Shown here piece by piece: positions 24,531 through 36,142 of a stretch of 64,000 nucleotides of DNA. The DNA lies in contig CM019070.1 in NCBI GenBank assembly GCA_009667805.1, forward strand, positions 56,858,735 to 56,922,734. Direction: 5' to 3'. How positions within the stretch are numbered: position 1 is the first letter of the stretch; every line of letters begins with the position of its first letter. The notes under the pieces were generated by a model. It saw only the letters and a program-made list of their open reading frames with translations. It was not told the origin of the DNA and searched no databases. The translations under genes and the position numbers were made by a program. The DNA is from Leptobrachium leishanense (lineage: Eukaryota > Chordata > Amphibia > Anura > Megophryidae).

Positions 24531-25247
24531 GCTTAGTTTCTATTGTAACCCTTACCTGTGCATGTTCAGCGACCATTTTCAATCCACTGGGGAAAAGAGC
24601 TTAATCTGAAATGTACAATAAATAAACATTGACAGAACGACACTCCAGGGTTGTTTGTGATAATTAGAATATAACCAATGTAGCAAAGGTAGCGGATGAG
24701 GAAAGTAGGGTGTTAATTGATTGTATAGCATGTGATATAATCAGCAGGAAGAGAGGTGCTAAATTCACTTTATAGATCGCTGCTCAGAAGAATGGTGTGT
24801 AGCGCGAGTGAGGGGACATGAAACATGCGCAAGTATAAATTCATTTGACCAAGTTCAGGGAGGAAGTATTTCCAAACCAAGGAAATAATTAGGATAATAC
24901 AGTATATACAAAGGTGTAAATAATGCATACAATGTATACAATGTAAGAAACCTCTGTTTTATAGAAATATCACTGTATAACGGGATCCTTTACAATATCC
25001 TTGGCAGGAATCTGTCCATTCATTGTATTTTCCATAGTGCGTGCATGTAGCAGGCATTATGCGTATCACATTGGGTTTGTCTGAGATTCTTGTGTTACTC
25101 ATTTTATACTCAAATAATCCTGAACGCAGATCAATGTGGTTTGTGAAATCTTTCATTTTTGAACAGGTCTGTCCATTCCTTTTATGATTTCTCTGCAACT
25201 GCTTGGTTTCCCCAGCAAACCTTTTACTCATTGGTCAGTTTATTTGA
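24531..25247. other. no gene recognised
   Basis: AT-rich low-copy-looking sequence with short direct words (tatacaatgtatacaatgta near 24925-24945) and no element ends. Confidence 0.4.
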
Positions 25248-25985
25248 GGGGTTATTCAGAGAAAACCGATCTGGCCCCGAAATGTCAACGAACAGTGAAT
25301 TTCCCCATCCAGTGACATTTCGTGGCCATTCGACTATTTCGAAATTTTGGCGAACTGCTAGCAAGTACGGTGCCTGTTTGAAGGCAGTGAAATCCCCTAC
25401 AGAGAAGCAATGGTTAATCCATTCAGAGAACACCGAACAGCAGTGAAAAGTTGCCGAAGTGCCCTGCTGTGGTTTCTTTCGTCAGGTTTATTCCGGCGAA
25501 TCCCACAGGCTTCAATGTTAAAAAATTTCCCGTTTTTATTCAATATCTAATAAACTGTTTATTATTTAAATCTGCAGTAAAAATCTATTTGTAGATTTTT
25601 TTAGGATCTTGTAGGCATTTTTCGGGATTTTTTTGTCAAAACTTTTTTCCTTTTTTTTAAAAAATTTTTTAAAGTGGTTTTTCGTTTTTCTGTAAGAGAA
25701 CTTTTTATTATCATTCATAGGACCTTATATGTAAATTACAGGCATTCTTGTTGAGTAGGTTTTTTCACACAGTATTTAAATTTTCACACTTTCAAATCTT
25801 TTTTTTAATTTTTCCGGCGGCTGGTCTGTGCTGTGTTCAACGGCTTTTTCCAATGTGTTCGGCGTGTATTTTGCAGCGGTTCCGGTTGGTTTTCAGTGGG
25901 ATTTCGGCAGGTGTTCGGCAGATTTTCAGCAGTGTTTCGACAGGTTTTCCCTGCCTCCAGGTGTTCCTGTTCCTCAAGGGATAAA
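25248..25985 (+). mobile_element. GGGTTATTC-end element, truncated copy
   Basis: It begins ggggttattcagagaaaacc and follows the same order as the copies at 27605 and 40566: a gaacagtgaatttcc block, the tccgggcgaatcccacaggc-like phrase at about 25488-25520, a T-rich middle and a ttcggcgg-rich tail. No matching right end is seen, so the right terminus is missing or decayed. Confidence 0.6.
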
Positions 25986-27604
25986 TCATGAATTTCCTGT
26001 TTTGCCACTTCTTAGATGTCCTCTGGTGAAATGTGCCTCTGCCACACTGAGCATGTCTAAAGTGGCCTCAGCTGGGGCAGATTTCGACATATGTCCCATG
26101 TTCTTAACATACTCTCTACAGCTTATCTGGACCTCAATAGATTTCTACCTCACTGTAATCATCAAAGAGAGGCCTACAATGCAGTTTTTCTCCTAAAACT
26201 GTTATTTCCTTGGAGTGTTTGTTTTCTACAAAAAAGTGTTAATTGTCTACAAAAATGTCACTAGTTATTAATGCTCTAATTTTTTAAATCATCGTTATTA
26301 TTCTTTGCAACAAGTAGAGGAGGATCACTGCTCTAAAAGCCTCACGTTATGAATAAGCCTTTACTGTATGCAGGTATGTCAAGGGCACGTTTAAATGTCG
26401 ACTGGTGATTTTAAACAATACCGTAAAACTAAGTCACTGCTCAGCAGGAAAATTAAAGGATTTAATGAACGTAAACCCTACAATATCTACTGTTCACCAC
26501 GGACTGAGCACTCCAAGTATTGGCTCGCAATGCAAGAATATCAATAGTAGGGTCATTAATAAACTCATTACCTGCCATATATGTAATCAGTTTTGAAAAA
26601 TGACGATATTTACTCTTGGTCGGAGTTGACTCCACCTCATCCCTCTTTCCTGTTCCCACACACTCATATTCTTCTTTAGATGTAATGGAAATGCCAAGTC
26701 TGCAGGGAAAACAAGCTGTCTTAGACAACCATAAAGGATTAGTTGAAAATATGAGAATGTTATACATATATAATTATCTTTCTATTAAAGCAATTATTCT
26801 GAAGTACCCTTCTAGCGTATGACTTCTCTTGTGAATAACCTTTCTATCATAATATTCATATCTCAGGCTCTGAAGTCTGTAATTAAACCAATCTATTAGA
26901 AACTGTCATTTTCTACGTTAACGGCAAATCTTTCGCATGTAGCAAAGTCACTGGAGTTGGACAATTGTACTTCTGTTTGGAAATAGCCAAAAACGACTAA
27001 AAGGGACCTATAATGTAATTAACAAGAGATTTGGGTGAGTAATTACTTATCCAATGACAGACAACCATCCTTTCCATGTACAGCACTGACCGGTCGATCG
27101 GTATATTGGAATGATACTGGTGATAGAACAAGCCGACTTCTGATGGTTTTTAACATTCTTATAAGAAACCATTTAACAATAAGCCATATTCATCATTCCA
27201 GGACTTCATTAATGACCTTTTTATCTTGCTAATAAGCCAAGACAATACTCCTCAGTCACGGGGCTCGATTTGCATAACTAAAAATGGAAGATTTACATTA
27301 GTCGTATTTTATAATGCACATTAGATCAGGGAGATCTTTGAACTGCAAAATCCACTAACGTAAATTGAGTTAAAAATAGCAAATATTAATGGCTTGAGTT
27401 GATGTATTGGAAATCTTCCGTACGTCCATTTCAATTAGCTCAGCATAGGGATACTCAAGCTCACTCACTTTAATCATGGTGTTAATGATGGATGTGCTAT
27501 GCACTGTAACTCTTTCATCTCCATCAAGGCTTATTCGGTATGTATTTATCGGTGACATATATTGTATCCAACCACAATACTAACCTTTTCTATTTAACAA
27601 TAAA
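25986..27604. other. no gene recognised
   Basis: Low-copy-looking AT-rich sequence. Two AT-rich stretches near 26880-27250 carry TAAT words. I see nothing else. Confidence 0.4.
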
Positions 27605-28295
27605 CAGGGTTATTCAAAGAGCACCGAATTGGCCGCGAAATTGCACCGAACAGTGAATTTTCTTGTACGGTGCAATTTCGTGGCCATTTGGCTATTCAAA
27701 ACCCCGGCCCTTTGCCAATTTGTTAGCGAATTGCCAGCGAAATATGGTGATCTTCGGCAGCAGTGAACTCCCGATAGAGAAGTAATGGTTAATCTATTTA
27801 GAGACACCGAACAGCACCAAAATCTCAGTGAAATGCCCTGATTTTTGGTGGTTTCATTCAACAGGTTTAATCAGGCAAATCCCATAGGTTTCAATGTTAA
27901 AAAAAAATCCGTTTTCACTGAATATTTATTCAACCGTTTATTTTTTTCATTTGCAGCAAAAAGTCTCTTTATTTATTTTATAGGATTTGGTAGGCATCTT
28001 TCGGGATTTTTTTCAGCGAAATTTATTCTTCAGATTTTTTTAAAACGGCTCTTTTTTTTCCTGTAACAGACCTTTAAATTATTATTTATATGACCATATA
28101 TTATTTCCATCCATTTTCATGCAGTAGTTTTTTTTTTTTTTTTAAATGTAAGATTTTTTATTTTTTTCAAAACACATAGTCAATGGGGATACAGAAAAAA
28201 AGATAAGGGAAGGGAAACCAACATGAATTATCATATGCTTACAAATTGACATTGAGGCGTAAAGATAAAAAGGACACAAAAAACTCAAAAAAAAG

Positions 28296-28327
<32 letters not shown>

Positions 28328-29274
28328 GAACTTCCTCATCCCCAATAAAGTAAGAGCCATTGTCTATTATGTACAGGTAACTTTCTGGCACCCATTAACT
28401 AATTCCTCAATTCGCAGACTACCCGGGTCACCTGTTAACTTCCGAGACGCTCGCCTCCTCCCCATCCACGGGCCTATTCACCCCTCCATGCACACACACT
28501 GTTTCACTAGATATATGTCCCACAATTCCCATGGGTCCTGTTTAGGGGGGTCACCGAGAGAAACTCTGTAGCCCTGCTGTCATAGGTCCTATCTCTAGTC
28601 ATGTACGTCTTAAGGAGCCCCATAGATGGGACCGTGTCTGATTTCCATCTCTGTGCTATCAGCAGTAATGCGGTGGACATAATATGAAATGTCATTCTGG
28701 ACTGTTGCCTAGTTAACTTGGGGCCTCCAGTCCCACCAAGATGAATCCGGATCCATAGGAATAGGAGTACCCACCACTGCCGTAGCAAATTCCACCACCA
28801 TAGTCCAGAAGGGAATCAATAGAGGGCACTGCCACCAGATATGCATATAAGTACCTGTCTGTGAACTACAACGCCAACATACTGAGGAACTGCAGTATTT
28901 TTTTTTAAAACGCCTTTTAAAAGTTGTAGGTTTTTTTTTGTTTTTTTTAACCTGTTTGACTTTTTTCGGCGGCTGTTCAGCGGTCTGTTCGGCAGATCAT
29001 CATTTTTGGATAGATTCCGTGGTTTTGCGGTGGATTGTCCGATGCATTTGGTGGGTTTTAGGTGTTTTTTCGCATCGATTCGTCGATTTTTGCGGCAGCT
29101 TTTCAGATCGATTCAGCGGTTTTGCGGCGGCTTTTCGATTTGTTCGGCGGATCAATTTGCCGCACTTTGGTGACTATGCGGTGAATGCTGAATTCAACTC
29201 AGGGTCAATGAATTGATGTCGTCGAAGTGCAGCGAACAGGAGAGTGCTCATTTCGGTGCTCTCTGAATAACCTT
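27605..29274 (+). mobile_element. GGGTTATTC-end element interrupted by L1
   Basis: The left end CAGGGTTATTCAAAGAGC and right end GTGCTCTCTGAATAACC are inverse copies. Between them lie the family landmarks: gaacagtgaattttc, the phrase at about 27855-27900, a T-rich centre, and a ttcggcgg/gcggttttgcgg tail. A 5'-truncated L1 (28127-28891) splits the centre. Without it the element is about 0.9 kb, like the intact copy at 40566-41475. No transposase was recognised. Confidence 0.7.
28127..28891 (-). mobile_element. 5'-truncated L1-type LINE, ORF2 C-terminal end
   Basis: On the minus strand the sequence opens in ORF2 near the C-terminus. It shows the CWRC-x7-GTYMHIWWQCP pattern followed by FW (about 28785-28890), the Cys-rich end of L1/Tx1-type ORF2. 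The frame then shifts to one containing LTRQQSRMTFHIMSTALLLI (about 28640-28730). The element ends in a poly(A) tail (plus-strand T-run at 28127-28142). GCAGTA flanks both sides (28121-28126 and 28892-28897), the likely target duplication. The reading frame is broken by a frameshift and the copy is dead. Confidence 0.8.
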
Positions 29275-29987
29275 TGAAAGTTTCCTTTCCCAATAGAATA
29301 CCTCAAATCGTGTATGAATAAAGCTAATGTAAAAGTACAGAAAAGTAATTGTTTATAACTTGTAGGTATCCACGGTGCGCATAACACATACCTCAAATGT
29401 CAAACGTCATAGGATAGTTGGTCATAATATTTCAAAATAAGGATTAAACTTGGTCCATGGAAATTAGGTATCAAAAATCTTTTGTTGACTCGTTATCAAA
29501 TACACAGTCTGCCACCACCGACTCATCATACCACATTCTTTATTTAAGGAAAAGCCAGAGTCAAATCCTTCCTATAATATTCTTTCGCCAAGCCAAACCT
29601 TAACCTTTTCACTACTACAAAATGTATATACATGACTGAATTGAAATACTTGAAAACAAGAGAAATTCAATGTAACCTTCCTGGTAAAATACTTTATAAA
29701 AATAATTAAAAAAATACAATGAAAAAATAAAATTAGCATTCATTTGCATGCTATTTTAAATGCAAGATAAGTGTCTTTCCCACGGGGAAACAAAATTATC
29801 AGTGAGCTATCACTACGGTAACCCTGTATTACTGTAAAGAATCTACAAAGAGTAGTCCCGACTCTCACTGTAACAAAAAGAGCAACGAACTTTACTGCTG
29901 CATTACAACAGCAAGGTATCTGGAATCACTCATTATTGTGCAGGGATAAGATGCAGGTGGTTATAACTGCTGAAAATCCCTGTAAAT
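29275..29987. other. no gene; SINE-tail fragment
   Basis: Holds a second copy of the tail sequence (cttgaaaacaagagaaattc through ttataaaaataat) at about 29645-29715. Otherwise nothing recognisable. Confidence 0.45.
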
Positions 29988-30411
29988 TGTCACGGCCTAT
30001 GCCCAGCGTCATGGCATAAACCAAAGAAGAACTGTGGCAGGGCTGATCCAAACGTGCCCTGACTGCTGGCAGCCCCCTTCCTGTCTTGGCCACATTCCAG
30101 GCCAGGTGTTTGATTAGTCTGGAACTTCCATCCCAGACCTCAACTCACCCAGCCCTAATTTTTCCTACCTCAGTATTCACACTGAGGAGTATACATTCAG
30201 CACTGACTGGTTCCCTGTAAAAGGATACTCTACCCATCAGTGCTTCAGCATTGTGGCCCTTTAGCTCACACAGCAGTGGCGGAAGTACCAGGGTCGCAGC
30301 GGTCGCAGTTGCGACCGGGCCCTGGCATTCCGCCACTGGAGGGGGGCCCAGCGCCGCCGCCAGATTCCGGCAAAAAGCGCTGGAATCTGTGACCGCGCGC
30401 TGGCCGTCACT

Positions 30412-30556
30412 CTCCCTACGCGAGCGGCCGCTGACATGCAGCTTGGCCGCTCACGTGGGAGAGAAACCACCTGACCAGCGCACGAGACCTCGCGCTGATC
30501 AGGTGGTTTCCGGTGAGCGGCCAAGCTGGATGTTTCCAGCGGCCGCTCGCCAAGGA
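30412..30556. repeat. GC-rich inverted repeat
   Basis: The left arm runs GCGAGCGGCCGCTG, then GCAGCTTGGCCGCTCAC, then AAACCACCTGACCAGCG. The right arm carries the inverse of each in reverse order (CGCTGATCAGGTGGTTT, GTGAGCGGCCAAGCTG, CAGCGGCCGCTCGC). The loop is only about a dozen bases, centred near 30487. Arms are about 70 bp with a few mismatches. Confidence 0.85.
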
Positions 30557-30631
30557 GGAGAAGACGCCGGAGGAGAAGACGCCTACGGAGCCTGCCCTGG
30601 GCCTGGGGCCAGCAGAGCAGGTAAGAGCTGG

Positions 30632-31742
30632 GCTGGGGTAGTATATCCATGAGCTGGGGGGCAGAGCTGGGGCAATATATCCATGAGCTGGGGGCAGAGC
30701 TGGGCAATATATCCATGAGCTGGGGGGGCAGAGCTGGGGCAATATATCCATGAGCTGGGGGGGCAGAGCTGGGCAATATATCCATGAGCTGGGGGGCAGA
30801 GCTGGGGCAATATATCCATGAGCTGGGGGCAGAGCTGGGCAATATATCCATGAGCTGGGGGGGCAGAGCTGGGGCAATATATCCATGAGCTGGGGGGCAG
30901 AGCTGGGCAATATATCCATGAGCTGGGGGCAGAGCTGGGGCATATATCCATGAGCTGGGGGGCAGAGCTGGGGCAATATATCCATGACCTGGGGGGCAGA
31001 GCTGGGGCAATATATCCATGAGCTGAGGGGGCAGAGCTGGGGCAATATATCCATGAGCTGGGGGGGCAGAAGCTGGGGCAATATATCCATGAGCTGGGGG
31101 GCAGAGCTGGGGCAATATATCCATGAGCTGGGGGCAGAGCTGGGGCAATATATCCATGAGCTGGGGGGCAGAGCTGGGCAATATATCCATGAGCTGGGGG
31201 GCAGAGCTGGGGCAATATATCCATGAGCTGGGGGGCAGAGCTGGGGCAATATATCCATGAGCCGGGGAGGCAGAGCTGGGGCAATATATCCATGAGCTGG
31301 GGGGCAGAGCTGGGGCAATATATCCATGAGCTGGGGGGCAGAGCTAGGGCAATATATCCATGAGCTGCTGGGGGCAGAGCTGGGGCAATATATCCATGAG
31401 CTGGGGGCAGAGCTGGGGCAATATATCCATGAGCTGGGGGCAGAGCTGGGCAATATATCCATGAGCTGGGGGCAGAGCTGGGGCAGTATATCCATGAGCT
31501 GGGGCAGTATATCCATGTGCTGGGGCAGTATATCCATGAGCTGGGGCAGTATATCCATGTGTTGGCAGTATATCCATGTGTTGGGGCAGTATTTCCATGA
31601 GCTGGGGGCAAAAATATCCATGTGTGAGCTGGGGCAATATATCCATGTGTGGCCTGGGGGCAATATATCCATGTGGTCTTGGGGCAATATATGTCCATGT
31701 GAGCTGGGGCAATATATGTCCATGTGAGCTGGGGGCAATACT
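30632..31742. repeat. minisatellite, 20-35 bp units (ATATCCATGAGCTGGGG)
   Basis: About 1.1 kb of tandem units built on gcaatatatccatgagctgg plus a gggcagagctgg half. Units shorten rightward to about 21 bp (gagctggggcagtatatcc) and then to a catgtgtgagctggggcaat form. The array at 49405-50560 is the inverse complement of the same core. Long frames across it are artefacts. Confidence 0.95.
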
Positions 31743-32214
31743 ATCTTTTTTATATTGCAGAAAAAAAAAAGTAAAAATATGGATCTTTTTTGGGGGGGTT
31801 GGGGGGTTGGGGGGGCCCTTCATGGATTCTTGCACCGGGGCCCTCAGGTTTCTAGTTACGCCACTGTCACACAGGTAGTACTGTGCATTGCTGCTTTGGT
31901 TTCCTGCAATTTACCCTGCTCCCCAGCATCCTGCCTCTCCAAGTTCCACGTGTCTCTCCAAGTTCCACATGTCTCCAAGTCTCTCCAAGTTCCTAGTGTT
32001 GTCAAGTTCCCAGCGACTCTCATTTCTGCAAATGTGTTCCTACCGGAGTCTGGTCAGCTTTCTTCATGTCCTGCCCCTCACCCTCAGCCTGTTGGTTTAT
32101 CTACATCCTGCATTCCACCTCCACCCTTCCCTTCTGTGTATGTATAACTGCATACTGGGCTCATAACCTGCGAGGCCAGTACCCACCCAGTACCAGGGCG
32201 TGTCACACGTGACA

Positions 32215-33585
32215 TACAGTAATGATACAAGGTGTTACTGTAATTTCCACATACAGGCATTATGCTCCATACCGATATTATTTATATAGTTTGTTATCTT
32301 TTTTGAAGCTGTATTTCTAATCATCTCATTCTGATCACTATACACTCTCCATAAGCAGGATATCTGACCATTTGTATTGTGTCGTCATATTTACTGTATT
32401 TGTCACAAAGGCCATTTCTGACTGTATGCTAATAATGCAGACACAATGTAAAATCGTGTAAGATAAGGGACGCCATCTGGTGTTTGGAACCTTTCATCCT
32501 AACAATATCTGCAAAGAACATATAAATAAATAAAAAATAAAAAATGTAAATATTTTAATAATCTCAGAATAACAATCCTAATGCAAAATTTCTTACATTT
32601 CCCTGTTATCTGCACATCCCATGTTTCAGTTGAAGTTTATGAAATTATTTTATCGGTGTTAAAGAGACGTGAAACTATTTTTTAAATATTGCTTTCCAAC
32701 TCAATGCTAAGGTTCAATTCCATTTTACTCCATTAACCTTTCAAGCGGTTAGAAAGCTCCTAAATGCGGTTTGTTCCACCATCTGTATGGAATATAACCA
32801 GAATGTATACAGATACATACAGTATTTAATTTGACGCCTTTTCACGTCTACACCACACAAAGATAATAGGTAGCTCTGTTTTGTATCCAGAACTATCCTT
32901 ATGGTTTTTTCAAGAGCAATGTCCTTTTGATATTCAAGGCTTAATCAACCAAAAGAATGAGACATGATTGGAACCTGAATTTCTACCTTGTGGGTAGTTT
33001 GGTCTCTTCACTGTATGTTGTTTTCATCCTTTCAAAAGCACAATAAACATTGATTAACAAACTCCCACAAAACAATCATGCAAAATAAATAAAAAGCATC
33101 TCAAAAAGAGCCTTTCAGTAAGAGCTGACCTGAGTTTCAGGCGTCCGGACCAAGAATCAGGAACAGATTTGGGTCTCATTTCCCACCCAAGCATTATATT
33201 GGCTGGACACTCCCTGGAACGTCCAGTCCCCCTCGGCCAGCAACATGCCATGTCCCTAGGATTGGAGAGTGAGCCATGCACTGGAAAGAAGGTAAGTTTT
33301 AAAAGGGTTATTGTTAATCACTATGTTCCCCCACCCGGTTTAACCCTAGTGTGTCCCTTTAACTGAAAATAATTCTTCACTTTATGGGCATTCATTGACA
33401 TAGCACATTGCAATAAATCACTATTTTATTAAAAATGAATGTTCTTGGGTTGAAAGCTGGTTTAATGACAGAGTGCCAAGGGTATTTGTTAAAGGAAAAG
33501 CTGGCCAAAAGATATAACAAAGCTTTAGGGTCCTATCCTAGATCTGTTTATTAATGATCTTGAAGGGCAATGAAAGGAATATATA
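32215..33585. other. no gene recognised
   Basis: AT-rich low-copy-looking sequence. I see no element ends or coding signature. Confidence 0.4.
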
Positions 33586-33838
33586 CAGTCAGGTACAGAA
33601 ATATTGGGACATCGACACAATTCTAACATCTTTGGCTCTATACACGACCACATTGGATTTGGACTGAAACAAACACAATGTGCTTTAACTGCAGACTGTC
33701 AGCTTTAATTTGAGGGTATGTACATCCAACTCAGGTGAACGGTGTAGGACTTACAGCAGTTCGCAGATGTGCCTCCCACTTGTTAAGGGACCAAAGGTAA
33801 TGGGACAGAATAATAATCATAAATCAAACTTTCCCTTC

Positions 33839-34141
33839 TTAATACTTGGTTGCAAATCCTTTGCAGTCAATCACAGCCTGAAGTCTGGAATACATAGACA
33901 TCACCAGACGCTGGGTTTCATCCCTGGTGATGCTCTGCCAGGCCTCTACTGCAACTGTCTTCAGTTCCTGCTTGTTCTTGGGGCATTTTCCCTTCAGTTT
34001 TGTCTTCAGCAAGTGAAATGCATGCTCAATGGGATTCAGGTCAGGTGATTGACTTGGCCATTGCATAACATTCCACTTCTGTCCCTTCAAAAACTCTTTG
34101 GTTGCTTTTGCAGTGTGCTTTGGGTCATTGTCCATCTGCAC
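33839..34141 (-). pseudogene. Tc1 transposase, C-terminal catalytic fragment
   Basis: 100 residues in an open frame ending at the natural C-terminus (DCKGFATKY). The DNDPKHTAK motif near residue 4 carries the second catalytic Asp (D4). SPDLNPIEHAFHLLK (about residues 32-46) carries the third acidic residue of the DDE site. The first catalytic Asp and the middle of the protein are absent: the frame begins just after a junction, and upstream sequence is deleted and interrupted by the MITE. It would have cut and joined Tc1 ends in the nucleus. This copy cannot. Confidence 0.9.
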
Positions 34142-34199
34142 TGTGAAGCGCCGTCCAGAACTGTGAAGGCTTTGTTAGGTGTTGTTTGGCAAACTCTAA

Positions 34200-34628
34200 G
34201 GCTAGGGTCAGACAAACGCATTTTTCGCATCGACCGTCAAAAAGTGCGTCCGAACAAATGGATGTATTTTTTCACGGAATACGCAATAGCGGTCTTATGA
34301 TGCGCAATTACGGCCTTGCTTTGTTATGGATCCAAACCAGGAAACTTTGGGTGTCTGGACGTTATGTTGGCCAGACATGAACAGCGACTGACGTGTCCTA
34401 ATCACGCACGCATGCCGCTATGCGTATGCAGCGCACTCTGTACGTCAGTACTAGCGGTTTGACGTTCTCTAAAAAATGCGATCGTTTGCCACTTGCGTTG
34501 CGCGGCCGCACTTTCGTGTGGCCGTTCTTCGTATGTTGCCCAGCATTGGACGTCAATTGCTGCTAGCACGGCTGTGATTAAGTGCGGCTAAACGGCACGT
34601 TAATACTGCGTTCGTCTGACCCTAGCCA
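34200..34628. mobile_element. Harbinger-like MITE, GGCTAGGGTCAGAC family, copy 3
   Basis: The ends GGCTAGGGTCAGACAAACGC and GTCTGACCCTAGCC enclose 429 bp homologous to copies 1, 2 and 4. The left flank has TAA but the right flank begins atctgg, so the duplication is damaged by a small deletion. It splits the Tc1 transposase region. Confidence 0.8.
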
Positions 34629-34808
34629 TCTGGCCTTCCTGTTTTTGAGGCTCACCAATGGTTTAATCTGTTTGTGAACCCTCTGTATTCACTCTGGTGA
34701 AGTCTTCTCTTGATTTGACTTTGACACACATACACCTACCTCCTGGAGAGTGTTCTTGATCTGGCCAACTGTTGTGAAGGCTTCTTCACCAGGGAAAGAA
34801 TTCTTCGG

Positions 34809-35051
34809 TCATCCACCACAGTGTTTTCCGTGATCTCCCGGGTCTTTTGGTGTTGCTGAGCTCACCGGTGCATTCCTTCTTTTTGAGAATGTTCCAAACA
34901 GTTGTTTTGCCATGCCTAATGTTCTTGCTATCTCTCTGATGGGTTTGTTTTGTTTCTTCAGCCTAATGATGACTTGCTTCACTGATAGTACAGCTCTTTC
35001 GATCTCATCTTGAGAGTTGACAGCAACAGATTCCAAATGCAAATAGCACAC
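34809..35051 (-). pseudogene. Tc1 transposase, N-terminal HTH fragment
   Basis: About 81 residues on the minus strand contain the paired-like helix-turn-helix (SVKQVIIRLKKQNKPIREIA then RTLGMAK), followed by a Lys/Arg-rich linker. The natural start (MRSKEL) lies in a different frame around 35005-34985, so a frameshift separates the start codon from the HTH. In a working protein this part binds the transposon ends. Confidence 0.85.
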
Positions 35052-35148
35052 TTGAAATGAACTCCGCCTTTTATCTGCACATTGTAATTGTGGTAATGAA
35101 GAATATCACACACCTGGCAGAACAGCTGAGCACCAATTGTCCCATTAC

Positions 35149-35926
35149 TGTCACGTTCCCACGTTCCAACCCTGTCTCCCTGCCCTCTGTATTCCTTATG
35201 TCTGTGTTTCCATGTTTTCCCTGTGCTTCTTTCCCTGACATGCAGCTCAGGGGTTAAGTTCATGGCTCGTTGAGCTTCTGCTGGTGATTATGGCTGATTA
35301 CTCCCCTATATAAAACCATGGGCCCATATCACCATGCTCTTGCATCCTGGTTCACTTCAGCACAAATTTGTTCCTGAGAGCTCCCGTTTCCATCCTAGTT
35401 CTATTTCAGTGTTTCCCCCTTGTCTGAGTTTTATGTTCTGATTGACTTCCTGGTATTGACCCTCTGGCCTGGCTGACGGATTTTCTCTGGTGCTATATCC
35501 CGCTTTGGCTCAAGTATACGTTTTGGTTTTGACCCCTGGCTTATTTATTGACCACTCTTCTGGATATCCCTAGCTGTCCTGTGCTTATTGTATTATATGT
35601 GTGTGTCCCTGTAGACCACGGCTATAGTATATTGAAGTCCTGCCCTGCAATGTTGTTGAGTATATTCTCCTTCAGGTGTCTGTGTTTTCCAGGACTCTGC
35701 ACGGCTACAAGGTAACCTTTTCTATTAGTGCAGATTCGGCCACTCTAAGAACCGATCTATCAGTATAGGGCTCCTTTGGTATTAGCCATGCAGAGGTCCC
35801 CAGTGTCTATGTGGTTTATTTACTTTTCCTGATCGTTGTGTCACGCATCTCTGCGTATAGCGGCTTTCCTCTTACCTGGGCCCTACTTGCACATGCCAGG
35901 TACCGACATTGTGGCTGATCGTGACA
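35149..35926 (+). mobile_element. solo LTR inside the Tc1 element
   Basis: 778 bp from TGTCACGTTCC to GATCGTGACA, flanked by an exact 5-bp duplication ATTAC (35144-35148 and 35927-35931). A TATA box (CTATATAAAACC) lies near 35307-35318, which orients it to plus. It has no internal region, so it is a product of LTR-LTR recombination. It shares the TGCCCTGCA stretch near 35640 with the LTR-like fragment at 10438-11700. Confidence 0.88.
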
Positions 35927-36142
35927 ATTACCTGTGGTCCCTTAACAAGTGGGAGGCACATCTGCAAACTGCTGTAAGTCCTACACCGTTCACCTGAGTT
36001 GGATGTACATACCCTCAAATTAAAGCTGACAGTCTGAAGTTAAAGCACATTGTGTTTGTTTCATTCCAACTCCATTGTGGTGGTGTATAGAGCCAAATAT
36101 GTTAGAATTGTGTCCATGTCCCAATATTTCTGGACCTGACTG

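Larger units (their letters stand above)
30274..31866 (+). mobile_element. hAT element carrying palindrome plus minisatellite
   Basis: The ends CAGTGGCGGAAGTACCAGGG and the inverse complement of GGTTTCTAGTTACGCCACTG are flanked by an exact 8-bp duplication TCACACAG (30266-30273 and 31867-31874). The left end also folds on itself: the same GGTCGCA/TGCGACC and CAGGG/CCCTG words recur inverted by 30343. Inside are a GC-rich inverted repeat (30412-30556) and a minisatellite (30632-31742). There is no transposase. Confidence 0.85.
29988..32214 (+). mobile_element. possible solo LTR split by a hAT element
   Basis: Sequence begins TGTCACGGCC and ends CACACGTGACA. Minus the inserted hAT (30274-31866 plus 8 bp) it is about 620 bp, a fair LTR length, and TGTCACG...CGTGACA ends match the solo LTR at 35149. 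The flanks (taaat and tacag) do not form a duplication, so the call is tentative. Confidence 0.35.
33586..36142 (-). mobile_element. Tc1-type transposon, broken and nested
   Basis: The ends CAGTCAGGTACAGAAATATT and, inverted, CAGTCAGGTCCAGAAATATT are flanked by TA (33584-33585 and 36143-36144). On the minus strand it carries the two halves of a Tc1 transposase. It is interrupted by a Harbinger-like MITE (34200-34628) and a solo LTR (35149-35926). Without the inserts it is about 1.35 kb, short for a 1.6-kb Tc1, so coding sequence between the halves is also missing. Confidence 0.9.

Noticed and set aside
30261..31738. Several overlapping open frames of 300-440 codons on the minus strand with repeats like SSWIYCPSSAP
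   Set aside because: They lie wholly in the minisatellite, are open in more than one frame at once, and change register at each unit-length change. The repeat explains them.
30632..31742. CRISPR-like regular repeats
   Set aside because: Units are contiguous with no unique spacers, and the surroundings are eukaryotic transposons.
34200..34628. CpG island promoter
   Set aside because: The CpG-rich block is exactly a MITE copy with matching ends, shared with five other sites.
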